A stretch of DNA of 34,916 bases from Flavobacterium sp. (lineage in GTDB: Bacteria; Bacteroidota; Bacteroidia; Flavobacteriales; Flavobacteriaceae), in assembly GCA_026390995.1 (NCBI GenBank), contig JAPLEX010000020.1, positions 1-34,916 of the forward strand, written 5' to 3'. Made by a program: the position numbers and the translations under genes. The stretch's first letter is position 1. Each line of letters opens with the position of its first letter. This document shows positions 24,774-33,354 of this stretch, piece after piece. The notes beneath the pieces were generated by a model. The model was not told the origin of the DNA, did no database searches, and saw nothing but the letters and a program-made list of their open reading frames with translations.

Positions 24774-25313
24774 TTATTTACCCTCTTGCGCCAAGAGTTT
24801 ACTGATTTTGCGGATCGTATTTTGCAAGCCTGGCGATTGAATAGAAAAATCTTTTTGCATCAAGTCCCGCAACGGTTCTACTACCCACGGAAATCGGCTA
24901 TGATAGTGATACAACATGCGAATGGCCATCACTTTGGGAACCGTTTTTTCGAGTTGAATGAGCCATTGCATGGACAATTCTAGGGTGGCTTCTTCCAGGT
25001 TTTCGGGAATGAGTTTGGCCAAACAAAGTTTTGCTAAGGTGTTTGAAAAAGCGCGTTTGGCCGACTCGTGCGTGTAGTTTGGCGCCACAGCGAGTAATTG
25101 CGGCAAATAGGGCAGCACCCAAGTGGGTTTTGTGATCGCAACCAATTCAATGATCCAAAGTGCTTTGTGCAGATTTGGGTTGGCTAAATCACTGGCAAAG
25201 GCAGCCAAATCGGCCAACAACTCGGGCTGTTGCAGCACTTCTTTGGCTCTTTTTTGACGAGCTAAGGCATGGGCGGTTCCGCTGCAAATGTATTGATAGT
25301 AGGCGCTATTCAT
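24774..25313 (-). CDS. Unassigned alpha-helical protein (HEAT-like)
   Basis: This 179-residue protein starts at MNSAYYQYI; an upstream in-frame TTG is less likely. It is rich in Leu, Ala and Trp and can be read as a series of helix pairs with repeated patterns such as LADLAAFASDL, KALWIIELVA, PYLPQLLAV and MQWLIQLEKTVPKVMAIRMLYH, like HEAT or ARM repeats. From memory, similar flavobacterial proteins are often annotated as adenylosuccinate lyase-related, but no lyase signature is visible here and that name should not be transferred. Its position 91 bp upstream of purK may be a reason for the mislabel or a hint of a purine link. Function unknown. Confidence 0.65.
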   Translation of the reverse strand: MNSAYYQYICSGTAHALARQKRAKEVLQQPELLADLAAFASDLANPNLHKALWIIELVAITKPTWVLPYLPQLLAVAPNYTHESAKRAFSNTLAKLCLAKLIPENLEEATLELSMQWLIQLEKTVPKVMAIRMLYHYHSRFPWVVEPLRDLMQKDFSIQSPGLQNTIRKISKLLAQEGK

Positions 25314-25371
25314 GGGGATCAAAATTACAAATAAATCAATTTTATTGCGGGGTTATCTGCAGCTGAATTGC

Positions 25372-25379
25372 TATATTTG
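25372..25379 (+). promoter_or_regulatory. Putative -7 element of hpt
   Basis: TATATTTG matches TAnnTTTG, 21 bp before the chosen hpt ATG. A TTG at 25345-25347 is 24 nt upstream, a little far for a -33 box. The short leader supports the start at 25401 rather than the upstream in-frame TTG. Confidence 0.5.
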
Positions 25380-25400
25380 TCGCTGCCAAAAACACACCAC

Positions 25401-25931
25401 ATGATACACTTACACGATAAAACCTTTGTTCCGTTTATTTCTTCTGAAGAAATTGATTTTGCCATAGCGAATATGGCCAAAAAAATGGCCGATGATTTCT
25501 TTGATGAAACGCCTGTTTTTATTGGGGTTTTGAATGGTTCATTTATGGTATTGTCTGATTTAATGAAAAACTACCGTGGCATGTGCGAGGTGAGCTTCTT
25601 AAAAATGGCTTCCTACCAAGGTACGCAATCGACCAATCAGGTGAAGCATTTGTTGGGCTTGGATATCGATCTAGCCGGCAGAACTGTAGTGGTGGTAGAA
25701 GATATCGTTGACACAGGCCACACCGTCGAAGCACTGAAAGCCTTATTTAAGGAACAAAATGCCAAACACGTGAAGTTTGCCACCTTGTTTTTTAAACCCG
25801 AAGCCTATACCAAAGACATCAAAATTGACTACGTGGGCATTCGCATTCCCAACAAATTTATTGTGGGCTATGGTTTAGACTACGATGGCTTGGGCAGAAA
25901 TCTCCCTGATGTATACCAGTTGGCCGAATAA
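25401..25931 (+). CDS. hpt: Hypoxanthine phosphoribosyltransferase
   Basis: This 176-residue type I phosphoribosyltransferase salvages hypoxanthine (and perhaps guanine) to IMP/GMP. The PRPP-binding motif VVVVEDIVDTGHT is at residues 96-108, GVLNGSFMV (42-50) is the PPi loop, and FIVGYGLDYDGLGRNLPDV is the C-terminal base-binding and loop region typical of Hpt. Length is normal. The start MIHLHDKTF is chosen because it follows the promoter by 21 bp. It is 44 bp before adk, so the two nucleotide-metabolism genes probably share a transcript. Confidence 0.95.
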   Translation: MIHLHDKTFVPFISSEEIDFAIANMAKKMADDFFDETPVFIGVLNGSFMVLSDLMKNYRGMCEVSFLKMASYQGTQSTNQVKHLLGLDIDLAGRTVVVVEDIVDTGHTVEALKALFKEQNAKHVKFATLFFKPEAYTKDIKIDYVGIRIPNKFIVGYGLDYDGLGRNLPDVYQLAE

Positions 25932-25975
25932 TTTTATTACCAATAAACACAACTCAATAATTTATACGTACTCCA

Positions 25976-26548
25976 ATGATTAATATCGTTCTTTTCGGAA
26001 AACCAGGTGCAGGAAAAGGCACACAAGCTGAATTTTTAAAAGAAAAATACAATTTAACCCACTTGTCTACCGGCGACATTTTTCGGTTCAACATCAAAAA
26101 CGAAACGGCTTTAGGTCAGTTGGCCAAAACCTATATGGATGCGGGCGATTTAGTACCCGATTCGGTTACCATTCAAATGTTGGAATCAGAAGTAGATAAG
26201 AACCCGCATTCGGCCGGATTTTTATTTGATGGATTTCCCAGAACCAACGCACAAGCCCAAGCCTTAGATTCTTTTTTGGCCTCCAAAAATCAACAGATTA
26301 CGGCCACGATTGCCCTCGAAGCCAACGACGAAATCTTGGTACAACGCTTGTTGGAACGCGGAAAAACATCGGGACGACCAGATGATCAAGACGAAGATAA
26401 AATTCGAAACCGCTACCAAGAATACAACGAAAAAACAGCACCTTTGATGGCCTATTATGCACAACAAGGAAAATTCCATGCGGTAGATGGCATTGGTCAA
26501 ATAGAAGATATCACCCAACGTTTAAGTGCAGTGATTGATGGGTTGTAG
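25976..26548 (+). CDS. adk: Adenylate kinase
   Basis: This 190-residue enzyme interconverts ATP + AMP and 2 ADP. The P-loop GKPGAGKGT is at residues 8-16, LSTGDIFR and DGFPRTNAQAQAL follow, and the lid RGKTSGRPDDQDEDKIRNRY is of the short type without zinc-binding cysteines. Length fits short bacterial adenylate kinases (about 185-195). It lies after hpt and before the CNNM-like gene and obgE; hpt, adk and obgE in this order is a familiar flavobacterial arrangement. Confidence 0.97.
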   Translation: MINIVLFGKPGAGKGTQAEFLKEKYNLTHLSTGDIFRFNIKNETALGQLAKTYMDAGDLVPDSVTIQMLESEVDKNPHSAGFLFDGFPRTNAQAQALDSFLASKNQQITATIALEANDEILVQRLLERGKTSGRPDDQDEDKIRNRYQEYNEKTAPLMAYYAQQGKFHAVDGIGQIEDITQRLSAVIDGL

Positions 26549-26630
26549 CCTCAGAATTTGATAAAATAGTTAACCGTTATACGCTTACCCCCTAAACCGC
26601 AACTGCCACTATAAAACATAAAATAAATAA

Positions 26631-27905
26631 ATGGAACTACTTGTTATTCTACTTTTAATCCTGCTTAACGGGGTGTTTTCGATGTCGGAAATTGCCCTGA
26701 TTTCTGCGCGAAAAAATCGCTTGGAAACTTCGGCCAAAAAAGGGAATAAAAACGCTAAAATTGCACTTGATCTGGCCAATTCACCCAACAAATTTTTGTC
26801 TACTGTACAAATTGGCATCACCCTAATTGGCATTCTAACAGGAATCTATTCGGGCGACAAAATTACCCACGACGTAGAGCAATTTTTTGCGAGCTATGTG
26901 TTGTTTCAGCCGTATGCGGCAACCTTAGCGGTGGTAGTGGTAGTGGTGATACTTACATTTTTTTCCCTGGTTTTGGGCGAATTACTACCCAAACGCATTG
27001 GGCTCAATCACCCCGAATCGATTGCGAAAGCCGTAGCTTTTCCGATGCGCATTATTTCGCAAATTACGGCGCCATTCATTTGGTTGCTCACCATATCAAC
27101 CGAAGGACTGCTTAAACTACTCAACATCAAACCCACCGCCGACGGCAAAGTAACCGAAGAGGAAATCAAAGCCATCATCAAAGAAGGAACCGAAGTAGGC
27201 GAGGTACAAGAAATAGAACAAGATATTTTAGAACGGGTGTTTCATATTGGCGATCGCAAAATCAATTCGCTCATGACGCACCGCTCGGACATTGAGTATT
27301 TGTCGCTAGAAGACACCGCAATAGAATTGAAAGCAAAAGTTTTAGAAGAATTGCATTCAATTTTCCCCGTTTGTAAAGAAAGTTTAGATGATATTATAGG
27401 CGTGGCGACACTCAAAGATTTGTTTGCCAATTTTGAAAAAGGCAATTTTAATCTAGAGACCATTGCCAAAGAACCGGTGTACCTCATTGAACACACCTCG
27501 GCCTATAAAGCCTTGGAACACTTCAAAAAAACCAAAGTGCATTATGCCTTTATTGTCGATGAACATGCCGTTTTTCAAGGCATAATTACCCTAAACGATA
27601 TCTTGGAAGCCTTGGTGGGCGATGCCTCCGATTTTGACGACGACGAATACAAATTGGTCGCCAACGAAGACGGCAGTTGGTTGGTTGACGGACAATATTC
27701 ATTGCACGATTTTCTCACCTCGTTTGATATGGATGAACTCACCAACGATTACGAAGTAACTACCGTAAGCGGATTTTTTATCACCGAATTGGGATCGATA
27801 CCCAAAGAAGGCGAAAAAATTATTTGGAACAAACTCGAGTTGGAAGCTCAAAAAATGGACGGCGCCAAAATCGATAAAGTACTCATCAACACACTAAAAG
27901 AATAG
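26631..27905 (+). CDS. CNNM/CorC-type membrane protein (HlyC/CorC family)
   Basis: This 424-residue protein has an N-terminal DUF21/CNNM membrane domain (about 1-170) including the short motif SMSEIALISARKNRLE and GELLPKRIGLNHPE; a paired CBS-domain region (about 205-335) with MTHRSDIEYLSLEDT and HYAFIVDEHAVFQGIITLNDILEALVGD, and a CorC_HlyC domain (about 345-424). Members are proposed to help Mg2+ or other metal efflux and are often misnamed haemolysins. The CBS pair would sense adenine nucleotides. It starts 82 bp after adk, in a spacer without a clear promoter, so it may be co-transcribed with hpt-adk. Confidence 0.92.
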   Translation: MELLVILLLILLNGVFSMSEIALISARKNRLETSAKKGNKNAKIALDLANSPNKFLSTVQIGITLIGILTGIYSGDKITHDVEQFFASYVLFQPYAATLAVVVVVVILTFFSLVLGELLPKRIGLNHPESIAKAVAFPMRIISQITAPFIWLLTISTEGLLKLLNIKPTADGKVTEEEIKAIIKEGTEVGEVQEIEQDILERVFHIGDRKINSLMTHRSDIEYLSLEDTAIELKAKVLEELHSIFPVCKESLDDIIGVATLKDLFANFEKGNFNLETIAKEPVYLIEHTSAYKALEHFKKTKVHYAFIVDEHAVFQGIITLNDILEALVGDASDFDDDEYKLVANEDGSWLVDGQYSLHDFLTSFDMDELTNDYEVTTVSGFFITELGSIPKEGEKIIWNKLELEAQKMDGAKIDKVLINTLKE

Positions 27906-27939
27906 GTACAGATTTTCATTTTGCAAACCCCATTTGGTA

Positions 27940-28002
27940 TCGTAAACCGTGAGCCCTAAACTCTAAACACTAATCCCTAACCCGTTCACGCTAAACTCAA
28001 CA
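27940..28002. repeat. Degenerate 7-bp tandem array ending 2 bp before obgE
   Basis: Nine heptamers can be read in one register: TCGTAAA, CCGTGAG, CCCTAAA, CTCTAAA, CACTAAT, CCCTAAC, CCGTTCA, CGCTAAA, CTCAACA. The best-conserved positions give CNCTAAN. It fills the 99-bp spacer between the CNNM gene and obgE and lies within the expected 5' leader of obgE. Confidence 0.7.
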
Positions 28003-28004
28003 CT

Positions 28005-29018
28005 ATGACCGAAGGTAACTTTGTAGACTACGTAAAAATATTTGTTTCTTCTGGCAAAGGCGGTAAAGGATCTACCCATTTGCACCGCGAAAAATTTATC
28101 GAAAAAGGCGGTCCCGATGGCGGTGACGGTGGACGCGGCGGACACGTATACTTGGTAGGCAATAAAGGCCTTTGGACCTTGTTTCACCTGAAATTTGCGC
28201 GTCACATTAAAGCTGGATATGGTGGTGATGGTGGAAGCGACCGCAGTACCGGACATGACGGCGAAGACAAATACATCGAAGTGCCGCTGGGAACCGTAGT
28301 GCGCGACAAAGAATCCAACGAAATTTTGTTTGAAATTACCGAAGACGGCGAAAAAAGAGCCGTAGCCCAAGGCGGAAAAGGCGGATTGGGGAATTGGCAT
28401 TTCCGCAGCTCAACCAACCAAACGCCACGCTATGCACAACCGGGTTTACCTGGAGTAGAAATGGATATCGTATTAGAATTAAAAGTCCTAGCCGACGTAG
28501 GTTTGGTGGGTTTTCCTAATGCAGGAAAATCAACCTTGTTGTCGGTGCTCACCTCGGCCAAACCCAAAATTGCCGATTACCCGTTTACTACACTCAAACC
28601 CAATTTGGGCATTGTGGCTTACCGCGATTTTCAGTCGTTTGTGATTGCCGATATTCCCGGAATTATAGAAGGTGCTGCCGAAGGAAAAGGCCTAGGCCAT
28701 TACTTTTTGCGTCACATTGAACGCAATTCTACCCTGTTGTTTTTGGTGCCTGTTGATGCCGAAAACATCAAAGCCGAATACGATATTTTGGTGAACGAAT
28801 TAACCAAATACAATCCGGAGATGTTACAAAAAGAGCGCCTGCTCGTAATCTCCAAATGCGACATGCTCGACGACGAACTCAAGGCCGAATTGAAAGTTCA
28901 ATTGGACAAGGAGTTCAAAGGTATTCCGTATCTGTTTATTTCGTCGGTGGCCCAACAAGGACTCACTGAACTCAAAGACAAATTGTGGGCGATGCTCAAC
29001 GAAGAAGTTACAAACTAA
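28005..29018 (+). CDS. obgE: Obg-family GTPase
   Basis: This 337-residue GTPase acts in late 50S ribosome assembly and stringent control. The Gly-rich Obg fold covers about residues 1-157 (GGKGGLGN and similar type-II helices), followed by the G domain: G1 GFPNAGKS (169-176), switch I with DYPFTTL, G3 DIPG, G4 SKCD (Ser for the usual Asn, tolerated in the family) and G5 SSVA. The C-terminal OCT domain is absent, as in other Bacteroidota. Its last 11 bp overlap the convergent glycosyltransferase gene. Its leader carries the heptamer array. Confidence 0.97.
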   Translation: MTEGNFVDYVKIFVSSGKGGKGSTHLHREKFIEKGGPDGGDGGRGGHVYLVGNKGLWTLFHLKFARHIKAGYGGDGGSDRSTGHDGEDKYIEVPLGTVVRDKESNEILFEITEDGEKRAVAQGGKGGLGNWHFRSSTNQTPRYAQPGLPGVEMDIVLELKVLADVGLVGFPNAGKSTLLSVLTSAKPKIADYPFTTLKPNLGIVAYRDFQSFVIADIPGIIEGAAEGKGLGHYFLRHIERNSTLLFLVPVDAENIKAEYDILVNELTKYNPEMLQKERLLVISKCDMLDDELKAELKVQLDKEFKGIPYLFISSVAQQGLTELKDKLWAMLNEEVTN

Positions 29019-29988
29019 ACAAAACCTCCAGTGTTTCGGGGATGTTGTTGGCTTTTATTTCGGGATATTTTATTTTGGAGTTGAGCCAGTTTTCGATTTC
29101 TAAGTGAAAATTTGCATCTATTTTTTTAAGTACAGGAACGCCCAATTGCTTCAATGCTTCGGCATTACACGCTTGCTCATAATGATTGGCAATGGGAATA
29201 GCCAACACCTTTTTTTGTAAATACAAAGCCTCGGCTGGCGTTTCAAAACCTCCTCCGGTTATTATTCCTTCACAATGAATGAGACTTTCGTCAAACAATT
29301 CTTGGTTAATTGGATACAACCAAATATTTCCTTTGCGAACAGGAGCAGTAATTGATTTTAAAAACCAGTGAAATTCTACCTCAGGAAACGACAAAAAAGT
29401 CCGTTCCAAGCATTCTACATCAAAAGAGGGCAGGTACACCGTAATGTGTTTTTTGTTGGTAGGCGTCGACTCAATAATTTTCTTTTTGATTACCGGCTCA
29501 AATATATACGAATCGTATCGTCTAAAATGCAGTCCAATATTGTGTGTGGATTTTGAATAGTTTTTCAGGACCAATTCGCCCAAAAAATCAGCTTTGCCGG
29601 GACGAGGGGTTTTGCTCGATGTAAAACTGGCTTGGTGACCAAATTGAATGGATTTCTTGTTTTGAAGTTTACAGGCCAATGATGTTACCGATTCAAAATC
29701 ATTGATAATCACATCGTATTGATCTAGGGGTAGGTTTTTGGCGTCCTTATATAAGGAAATGGGATTGATGTTTTTGACTATAGCGGGGTAATCCAATCCG
29801 CCACAAGTACTGTAATGTAAACTGCAGCCTTTGTTTCTATACTTAATAGGCAAATTAAAATCTAAACTGGCGTTTGATCCGCTCAAGAAAAAATCAATCT
29901 CTCCATATTTTTTTAAATAGGGATACAATTGTTGGGCTCTGCTAATGTGGCCGTTGCCGGTAGCTTGAATGGCATAAAATATTTTCAT
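29008..29988 (-). CDS. GT-B type glycosyltransferase (MurG/UGT-like)
   Basis: This 326-residue protein starts [21 protein letters not shown], with the GNGHISRA loop typical of GT-B glycosyltransferases that use UDP-sugars. A C-terminal nucleotide-sugar site is recognisable at [26 protein letters not shown] and [16 protein letters not shown], near the end of the protein. It has no signal peptide and would act on the cytoplasmic face of the membrane. It follows the LpxH-like gene by 4 bp, suggesting a shared lipid substrate, and overlaps the obgE stop by 11 bp on the other strand. The exact sugar and acceptor are unknown. Confidence 0.85.
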   Translation of the reverse strand: MKIFYAIQATGNGHISRAQQLYPYLKKYGEIDFFLSGSNASLDFNLPIKYRNKGCSLHYSTCGGLDYPAIVKNINPISLYKDAKNLPLDQYDVIINDFESVTSLACKLQNKKSIQFGHQASFTSSKTPRPGKADFLGELVLKNYSKSTHNIGLHFRRYDSYIFEPVIKKKIIESTPTNKKHITVYLPSFDVECLERTFLSFPEVEFHWFLKSITAPVRKGNIWLYPINQELFDESLIHCEGIITGGGFETPAEALYLQKKVLAIPIANHYEQACNAEALKQLGVPVLKKIDANFHLEIENWLNSKIKYPEIKANNIPETLEVLFSL

Positions 29989-29992
29989 GGGT

Positions 29993-30832
29993 TTATTCTT
30001 GTAATATTTTAGCCACGATGTCCATGTTGTCGTTGTCTTCTGATGTATTTTCTTTGATAAAATCAGCGTTGTTGTACTGGTAAATCCGCCACGTTTTCGC
30101 ATGGTATTCTAAAGCAGTAAGATTTTCTACCCAATCGCCACTGTTCAGGTACATCACCGAGCCATTTTCGGTGTCAATTTGTTTCATTTGTGGTTTGTGA
30201 ATATGCCCGCATACCACATGGCTGTATTTTTTTTCAATGGCAATCTCAGCTGCGGTGGCTTCAAAATTGGATATAAATGACACTGCTTTTTTTACACTGT
30301 CTTTAATCGCTTTCGAGAAACTGCGTTTTTCTTTGCCCAATAACACCAAAAACCAGTTTACTAGGCTGTTGATTAAAATCAATAAATCATAACCTTTTCC
30401 CCCAATTTTGGCAATAATTTTGGCGTAGCCTTTGGTGGATGAATCAAATACATCCCCATGAAAAATCCAGGTTTTATTTCCATCTAATTCCAAGACGAGT
30501 TTGTCTACGAGTTCAAAATCCCCCATCACCAAATCGGTGTATTTGCGCAGAGCTTCGTCGTGATTGCCCGTAATGTAATAGACTTTGGTGCCGTTGGCCA
30601 ACATTTTAATAATGTGTCGCAGTACGTTCATGTGGGCCGCAGGAAAATAACTTTTGCTAAAGTTCCACATGTCAATGATGTCGCCATTCAATACTAAGGT
30701 TTCCACTTGAATGGACTTGAGGTATTTGAGTAATTCCTCGGCATGACAGCCGTAGGTGCCCAGATGAACATCTGAAAGAACGACCAGCTCTACTTTTCGT
30801 TTATTTTTCACGTAGTTTCTTGCAAAGTTCAC
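29993..30832 (-). CDS. LpxH-like metallophosphoesterase (UDP-2,3-diacylglucosamine diphosphatase family)
   Basis: This 279-residue calcineurin-like phosphoesterase has all metal-site motifs: LSDVHLG (Asp21, His23), NGDIIDMW (Asp51), GNHDE (Asn90, His91), HGDVFD (His125) and CGHIHKP (His210, His212). It belongs to the group of LpxH-like proteins widespread in Bacteroidota that are longer than E. coli LpxH (240). Cleavage of a diphosphate or phosphoester in a lipid A or phospholipid precursor is the likely reaction. The start codon is GTG (30832); another in-frame GTG at 30811 is possible. It is divergent from the S46 peptidase gene and forms a pair with the glycosyltransferase gene. Confidence 0.87.
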   Translation of the reverse strand: MNFARNYVKNKRKVELVVLSDVHLGTYGCHAEELLKYLKSIQVETLVLNGDIIDMWNFSKSYFPAAHMNVLRHIIKMLANGTKVYYITGNHDEALRKYTDLVMGDFELVDKLVLELDGNKTWIFHGDVFDSSTKGYAKIIAKIGGKGYDLLILINSLVNWFLVLLGKEKRSFSKAIKDSVKKAVSFISNFEATAAEIAIEKKYSHVVCGHIHKPQMKQIDTENGSVMYLNSGDWVENLTALEYHAKTWRIYQYNNADFIKENTSEDNDNMDIVAKILQE

Positions 30833-30985
30833 TAAGAATCACAAAGTAGATGTGTACTTATAACTAACGAATTGTTACGATTTGGTGCATATAACAGACC
30901 AATTATTACCGAATGGTTAAATAATTTAACAGCGTTTGACTGCGAATTTGAAACCGATATCAGCAGGTAGGAGTAAAAATTATTT

Positions 30986-30993
30986 TATATTCG
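30986..30993 (+). promoter_or_regulatory. Possible -7 element of the S46 peptidase gene
   Basis: TATATTCG differs from TAnnTTTG at one base and lies 26 bp before the chosen ATG. No matching -33 box is evident. It is the best candidate in the 187-bp divergent spacer 30833-31019, in which nothing else is seen. Confidence 0.3.
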
Positions 30994-31019
30994 CTTCGTC
31001 TAAAATAAAAACACCTCAC

Positions 31020-33170
31020 ATGAAAAAAATTATTGTTTCCTTTATTGTAGGAATCCTTTTGTTGCCCATGAGCGTCAAAGCCGACGAGGGCATGTGGTTT
31101 TTGATGTTCATCGAACGTCTCAACCACCGCGACATGCAAAAAATGGGCTTGCAACTCACTGCTCAAGAAATTTACAGCATCAATAACCATTCGTTAAAAG
31201 ATGCGATTGTGCAATTTAACGGAGGTTGTACGGCCGAAATTATTTCTAAAGATGGTTTGGTACTCACCAATCACCACTGTGGATACGATGCCATTGCCGA
31301 GCTATCAACCGCCGACAAAAATTACCTAAAAGATGGATATTGGGCCGATAATAGAGCAGCCGAAATGAAACCGTCGAGCTTGTTTGTTCGATTTTTTGTG
31401 CGTATGGACGATTGTTCCAAACGTATTTTGGCCAAAGTAAACCCGCAAATGTCGGAGGCCGAACGCGAAAAAGCGATTGCTGCCGAGATGGCCGTGATTG
31501 AAAAAGAAAACAACGAAGGCGGAAAATACACCGTATCGGTTCGTCCGTTTTTTCAAGGAAATGAATTCTACTATTTTGTGTACCAAGATTACAAAGACGT
31601 TCGTTTGGTAGGAACTCCACCAGAAAGTCTAGGAAAATATGGGGGAGACACCGACAACTGGGAATGGCCACGTCACACGGCCGATTTCTCTATGTTTCGG
31701 GTATATGCCGACAAAGAAGGAAACCCAGCCGATTACTCAGCGGGCAATGTGCCGTTGCAACCCAAACATTATTTGCCTGTAAACATGGGTGGTGTAAAAG
31801 AAAACGATTACGCCATGATTTTGGGGTATCCCGGAAGAACCAACCGTTGGTTGCCAGCCGGTGGAATTGAGCAAAACGTAAAGTTTGCTTATCCTGCTTG
31901 GGTTGAAGGAGCCAAAACCGGAATGGACAACATGAAAAAATACATGGACCAAAGCGATGCCTTGCGATTGGTTTATGCCTCAAAATTTGCAGGAACAGCC
32001 AACTATTGGAAAAACCGTCAAGGAATGATTGACGCTTTATCCAAATTTGAAACAGCCAAATCAAAAGCGGTGCAAGAAGCCAAATTTGATAAATGGGCTC
32101 AAAAACCAGCCAACAAAGCCAAATACGGTACCGTGGTAAAAAACATCAATGCGTTTTATGCGCTTACCAATGAAAAAGCGCGTCACGACAACTATTTGCA
32201 ACAATTGTTGCGCACCACCTTTTTTGGAACCATAAGCCGAACCATGGGGCGTCAATTGGATGCCTATGTAAAAGCCGATGCGGCCAAACGCGCGCAACTG
32301 GCTCCTGGCATTCTAGAAATGGCGGGCGAAATGTATAAGGAAATGTATTTGCCTGCAGAGAAAGATTTGTTGGCGGCACAATTAAATTTATATGCTGCCA
32401 AATCAACTGGCTATGCTGTAGCGCCAATGGTTGAAAAATTGGCCAAAGAAAACGGCGGTGATTTCACCAAATATGCCCACGCCAGCATTGACTTGAGTTT
32501 GTATGCATCGGTAGATAAAGTAAAAGCATTCTTGGATGCGCCTGCTCAAGGTTTGTTGGACAACGATCCGTTACAAGTATTGTCAGCTGATTTATTGGCG
32601 CATTTGGCTTCTAAATCGGATGCGATTGCCAAAGCCCAAAATGATTTTGGAGCAGCCTACCGTTTGTTGGTGGAAGGCTTGCGCGAGTCCAAAATTGGCA
32701 GCATCAAATACCCAGATGCCAACTCTACTTTGCGTCTCACCTACGGAAAAGTAAAAGCATTGCCTGCTGACAAACGCAACGATGCCAAAATCAACAACTA
32801 CACCACCATGGAAGGTTTGGTGAAAAAATACAAAAAAGGCGACGAAGAATTTGATTTGCCACAACGTGTTTTAGACTTGTACAACGCCAAAGACTACGGC
32901 CGTTTTGCCGATAAAGATGGCAGCTTACACGTGAATTTCTTGACCGATAACGACATTACTGGAGGAAATTCTGGTTCACCGGTTTTGAACGGGAAAGGAG
33001 AATTAATTGGTTTGGCCTTTGACGGAAACATCGAAGCCATGGCCGGTGATGTAATTTTTGACAACAAATTGCAACGCACCATCAACGTGGACATTCGTTT
33101 TGTGTTGTGGGTAATCGAGAACTACTCGGGAGCCAAACACATTGTGGATGAAATGACGTTGGTGAAATAG
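31020..33170 (+). CDS. S46 family dipeptidyl-peptidase, DPP7-like
   Basis: This 716-residue serine peptidase starts MKKIIVSFIVG with a signal peptide (about residues 1-21) and is exported to the periplasm. TNHHCGYDAI (83-92) holds the catalytic His, HTADFSMFRVYA the Asp region, and TGGNSGSPV the catalytic Ser651. Eighteen residues after the Ser, Gly669 in LAFDGN sits where DPP11 enzymes have an Arg (Arg673 after Ser655 in Porphyromonas), so a DPP7-like preference for hydrophobic P1 residues is expected rather than Asp/Glu. It would release dipeptides from oligopeptides. Length matches the family (about 710-720). A duplicated terminator follows. Confidence 0.95.
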   Translation: MKKIIVSFIVGILLLPMSVKADEGMWFLMFIERLNHRDMQKMGLQLTAQEIYSINNHSLKDAIVQFNGGCTAEIISKDGLVLTNHHCGYDAIAELSTADKNYLKDGYWADNRAAEMKPSSLFVRFFVRMDDCSKRILAKVNPQMSEAEREKAIAAEMAVIEKENNEGGKYTVSVRPFFQGNEFYYFVYQDYKDVRLVGTPPESLGKYGGDTDNWEWPRHTADFSMFRVYADKEGNPADYSAGNVPLQPKHYLPVNMGGVKENDYAMILGYPGRTNRWLPAGGIEQNVKFAYPAWVEGAKTGMDNMKKYMDQSDALRLVYASKFAGTANYWKNRQGMIDALSKFETAKSKAVQEAKFDKWAQKPANKAKYGTVVKNINAFYALTNEKARHDNYLQQLLRTTFFGTISRTMGRQLDAYVKADAAKRAQLAPGILEMAGEMYKEMYLPAEKDLLAAQLNLYAAKSTGYAVAPMVEKLAKENGGDFTKYAHASIDLSLYASVDKVKAFLDAPAQGLLDNDPLQVLSADLLAHLASKSDAIAKAQNDFGAAYRLLVEGLRESKIGSIKYPDANSTLRLTYGKVKALPADKRNDAKINNYTTMEGLVKKYKKGDEEFDLPQRVLDLYNAKDYGRFADKDGSLHVNFLTDNDITGGNSGSPVLNGKGELIGLAFDGNIEAMAGDVIFDNKLQRTINVDIRFVLWVIENYSGAKHIVDEMTLVK

Positions 33171-33226
33171 TGTTAAAGTTGGAAGTTTGAAGCGGGAAGC
33201 TTGAAGTTTTCAACAAGTATACTAAG

Positions 33227-33263
33227 AACAGCAGTAGGCGATGCGCTTGCTGCTGTTTTTTTT
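33227..33263 (+). terminator. Intrinsic terminator after the S46 gene, copy 1
   Basis: AACAGCAG pairs perfectly with CTGCTGTT, and inner pairs (including G-U) extend the stem to about 14 pairs with a 3-nt loop; eight Ts follow. It lies 56 bp after the S46 stop. Being A-poor on the far side, it is directional for plus-strand transcription. Confidence 0.85.
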
Positions 33264-33317
33264 AAATAGTTGGAAGTTAGAAGATGGAAGCGGGAAGTTT
33301 TCAACAAGTATACTAAG

Positions 33318-33354
33318 AACAGCAGTAGGCGATGCGCTTGCTGCTGTTTTTTTT
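33318..33354 (+). terminator. Intrinsic terminator after the S46 gene, copy 2
   Basis: This is an exact second copy of the terminator at 33227-33263, 91 bp further on, with the same stem and eight-T tract. Confidence 0.82.

Noticed and set aside
24774..25313. Adenylosuccinate lyase name for the helical protein
   Set aside because: It is far too short and has no lyase signature; the name seems to come from neighbourhood-based annotation in related genomes.
27963..28400. Minus-strand open frame of 145 codons opposite obgE
   Set aside because: It mirrors the Gly-rich Obg fold and gives a Phe/Ala/Val-rich product without motifs.
30936..31019. N-terminal extension of the S46 peptidase
   Set aside because: It would bury the signal peptide MKKIIVSF behind 28 unrelated residues and run over the promoter region. 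The same reasoning removed extensions of acyl-CoA dehydrogenase, GcvP, MlaF, GT2 and the GT-B protein.
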